A DNA stretch of 6,264 nt from Ramlibacter sp. (GTDB taxonomy: Bacteria; Pseudomonadota; Gammaproteobacteria; Burkholderiales; Burkholderiaceae_C): assembly GCA_025351615.1 (NCBI GenBank), contig JANXVP010000060.1, positions 1 to 6,264 on the forward strand, given 5' to 3'. Under the pieces are notes generated by a model, which searched no databases, had not been told where the DNA came from, and saw only the letters and a list, made by a program, of their open reading frames with translations. The stretch's first letter is position 1. Each line of letters begins with the position of its first letter. Of the stretch, positions 4,939-6,264 are shown piece after piece. The position numbers and the translations under genes are program-made.

Positions 4939-6009
4939 ATGACTACCATCCGAAAGGGCCAGGCGCCGGCCCCCTTGGCGCGCGACGAATTCCACCTGCG
5001 TTTCATGCAGCCCTTCTTCGATCCCGCCTTCAAGGCCGAAAGCGAGTCGATCGCAAGGCTGGAAGCAATCGCCTTCGAGGCGTACAAGGAAGGCCGCAAA
5101 GCGCCTGTGACGCAAAAAGCCGGGCCGGAATTTGCGGACCCCGACTACGACATGTCCGTGGACTGGCGCGGCGCCCGCGACAAGCTGATCGCGGCGCAGC
5201 AACGCTGGGACGATGCGGCAACGCCTTCGCGCGTCCTGCTGGTGTGCGGTTCTCCCCGCAACGACGGCACGTGCCCCGGAGAAATCTCCAAGACGTGGCG
5301 CCTGGTGCAGCTGGCGCGCACAGTTCTGGAGGCCGCAGCAATCGAAGTCGACGTCCTCGACCTCAGCCTGCTCGCATCCAGCTACGACCTCCACATCCAT
5401 CCCTGCAAGGGCTGCGTCTCGACCGCCATGCCCCTGTGCCACTGGCCTTGCAGTTGCTATCCCAACCACGCCGAACGGCAAACCGGCGACTGGATGAACG
5501 AAATCTACGAGCGCTGGGTCAGCGCGCACGGCGTGATCCTGATGACGCCGGTCCACTGGTACCAGGCCGCCAGCCCGCTCAAGCTGATGATCGACCGGCT
5601 GGTCTGCGCCGATGGCGGCAACCCGGACCCGACCACCACCCACGGGAAAAAACCCGACGAGGCCAAGGCTCTGGAGCTCAAGGGCTGGAACTATCCAAAG
5701 CATCTCGCGGGCCGAACATACGGCGTGGTGGTGCACGGGGATGTTGCCGGTATCGAAGGCGTGCGCCGGGCGCTGTGCGACTGGCTCGACTGGATGGGCT
5801 TCATCGACGCTGGTGCGAAAGCGCGCCTGGATCGCTTCATTGGCTATTACGAGCCCTATGCCACCAGCCACGACACCCTGGACGCCGATGCCAACGTGCA
5901 GGAGGAGGTCCGCAACGTCGCGCGCGCGGTGGCCGAGGCAGTCAGTGAACTGCGCGCAGGGCGTCTGAGCAAGCCCGACGCCGCGCTGGAGCCGCCGCGG
6001 CCGAAATGA
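4939..6009 (+). CDS. Flavodoxin-fold NAD(P)H-dependent FMN oxidoreductase with Cys cluster
   Basis: This 356-residue, probably cytoplasmic protein has a flavodoxin-like core (NADPH-dependent FMN reductase superfamily) from about residue 97. RVLLVCGSPRNDGTC (98-112) is the FMN phosphate loop, and TPVHWYQAASPLKLMIDR (203-220) is the typical flavin-ring/dimer segment. YGVVVHGDVAG (261-271) and CDWLDWMGF (280-288) are core strand and helix. Residues 1-95 form an extension not found in short FMN reductases, with RKAPVTQKAGPEFADPDYDMSVDW. The insert HPCKGCVSTAMPLCHWPCSC carries C156, C159, C167, C171 and C173 (CX2CX7CX3CXC), which recalls iron-sulfur flavoproteins but with different spacing. The start fits the family's N-terminus as I remember it; no ribosome site precedes it. 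Substrate unknown: quinones, nitroaromatics or azo compounds are family guesses. It is divergent from paralogue B and convergent with the PagL-like gene, with nine bases between the stops. Confidence 0.85.
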   Translation: MTTIRKGQAPAPLARDEFHLRFMQPFFDPAFKAESESIARLEAIAFEAYKEGRKAPVTQKAGPEFADPDYDMSVDWRGARDKLIAAQQRWDDAATPSRVLLVCGSPRNDGTCPGEISKTWRLVQLARTVLEAAAIEVDVLDLSLLASSYDLHIHPCKGCVSTAMPLCHWPCSCYPNHAERQTGDWMNEIYERWVSAHGVILMTPVHWYQAASPLKLMIDRLVCADGGNPDPTTTHGKKPDEAKALELKGWNYPKHLAGRTYGVVVHGDVAGIEGVRRALCDWLDWMGFIDAGAKARLDRFIGYYEPYATSHDTLDADANVQEEVRNVARAVAEAVSELRAGRLSKPDAALEPPRPK

Positions 6010-6018
6010 AACCGGCGG

Positions 6019-6264
6019 TCAGAAGGCCGACGAGTACCGCAGCTGCAGGAAGTTCTGGCCCGGGTTCGGACGGCGGATGCCGCCATTGGAGACATGCTGC
6101 ACCCGCACGCTCAGGTCCTGCGTACGGCCCGTTCCGAAGCTGCGCCCGACGCCGACCACGTCCACGAAATTGAACGCCGTGGTGAACTGTTTGGTCTGGG
6201 TGACGAAAAGCTGGTCCGTCACCGACACGCCGATGCCGGCGTCGGCGAACCAGGCCGAGCTGCC
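6019..6264 (-). CDS. PagL-like lipid A deacylase / acyloxyacyl hydrolase family protein (C-terminal part)
   Basis: The frame is open through the right edge, so only the last 81 residues are visible; the GTG at 6228 is internal. The segment alternates hydrophobic and polar residues like beta strands of a small outer-membrane barrel (FADAGIGVSV, FTTAFNFVDVVGVGRSFG) and ends in Phe (YSSAF), the usual barrel-assembly signal. HVSNGGIRRPNPGQNF (visible residues 57-72) matches the PagL H-x-S-N...PNPG signature, with H57 and S59 as the likely catalytic pair. PagL removes a 3-O-linked acyl chain from lipid A in the outer membrane. The Glu expected about 12 residues after the Ser (E140 in the P. aeruginosa enzyme) is not obvious here: that position reads Gln/Asn. 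So it may use another acid or be a non-enzymatic relative. The family call is fairly sure; activity is uncertain. Confidence 0.8.
   Translation of the reverse strand, partial: GSSAWFADAGIGVSVTDQLFVTQTKQFTTAFNFVDVVGVGRSFGTGRTQDLSVRVQHVSNGGIRRPNPGQNFLQLRYSSAF

Noticed and set aside
4927..5871. Long open frame on the minus strand opposite the oxidoreductase (314 codons)
   Set aside because: It is a shadow of a clearly recognisable flavodoxin-fold gene and has no family motif of its own.

Overview
This window is GC-rich DNA from what looks like a betaproteobacterium, most likely Burkholderiales/Comamonadaceae-like. That placement is an inference from codon use, from the NemA-type, TctE/QseC-type and PagL-type protein families, and from the gene style; no rRNA or marker gene is present to prove it. 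Coding density is high. There are no tRNAs, insertion sequences, CRISPR arrays or phage genes.

Layout, left to right. (1) 1-1014 (+): the 3' nine-tenths of an Old Yellow Enzyme of the N-ethylmaleimide/alkene reductase group. (2) 996-3100 (-): a translationally coupled two-component system, with an OmpR-family response regulator (2411-3100) followed by a TctE/QseC-type sensor kinase (996-2414) whose 3' end overlaps the reductase by 19 bp, tail to tail. (3) 3239-3715 (+): a small secreted Spy/CpxP-like LTxxQ protein, divergent from the regulator and closed by a clear intrinsic terminator at 3744-3773. (4) 3806-4303 and 4424-4768 (-): two tandem small secreted proteins of unknown function. They share a GEASTM-x2-G-x-PN motif (twice in one, once in the other) and a C-terminal [ED]L[SN]VMG motif. 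Each has its own upstream copy of one three-part DNA module, CCTACA / CTGTCCGATA / CCTAAG, with identical spacing. (5) 4939-6009 (+): a flavodoxin-fold NAD(P)H/FMN oxidoreductase with a long N-terminal extension and a five-cysteine cluster. (6) 6019-6264 (-): the C-terminal end of a PagL-like lipid A deacylase/acyloxyacyl hydrolase-family outer membrane protein.

How it may fit together (inference): the window has an envelope-stress flavour. A two-component system is divergent from a Spy/CpxP-like periplasmic protein, as in E. coli cpxRA/cpxP, and it lies close to two unknown secreted proteins and a lipid A-modifying outer membrane enzyme. The two flavin reductases (OYE and flavodoxin-like) would add electrophile or quinone detoxification. 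The most novel-looking element is the GEASTM protein pair with its duplicated, exactly spaced upstream module.
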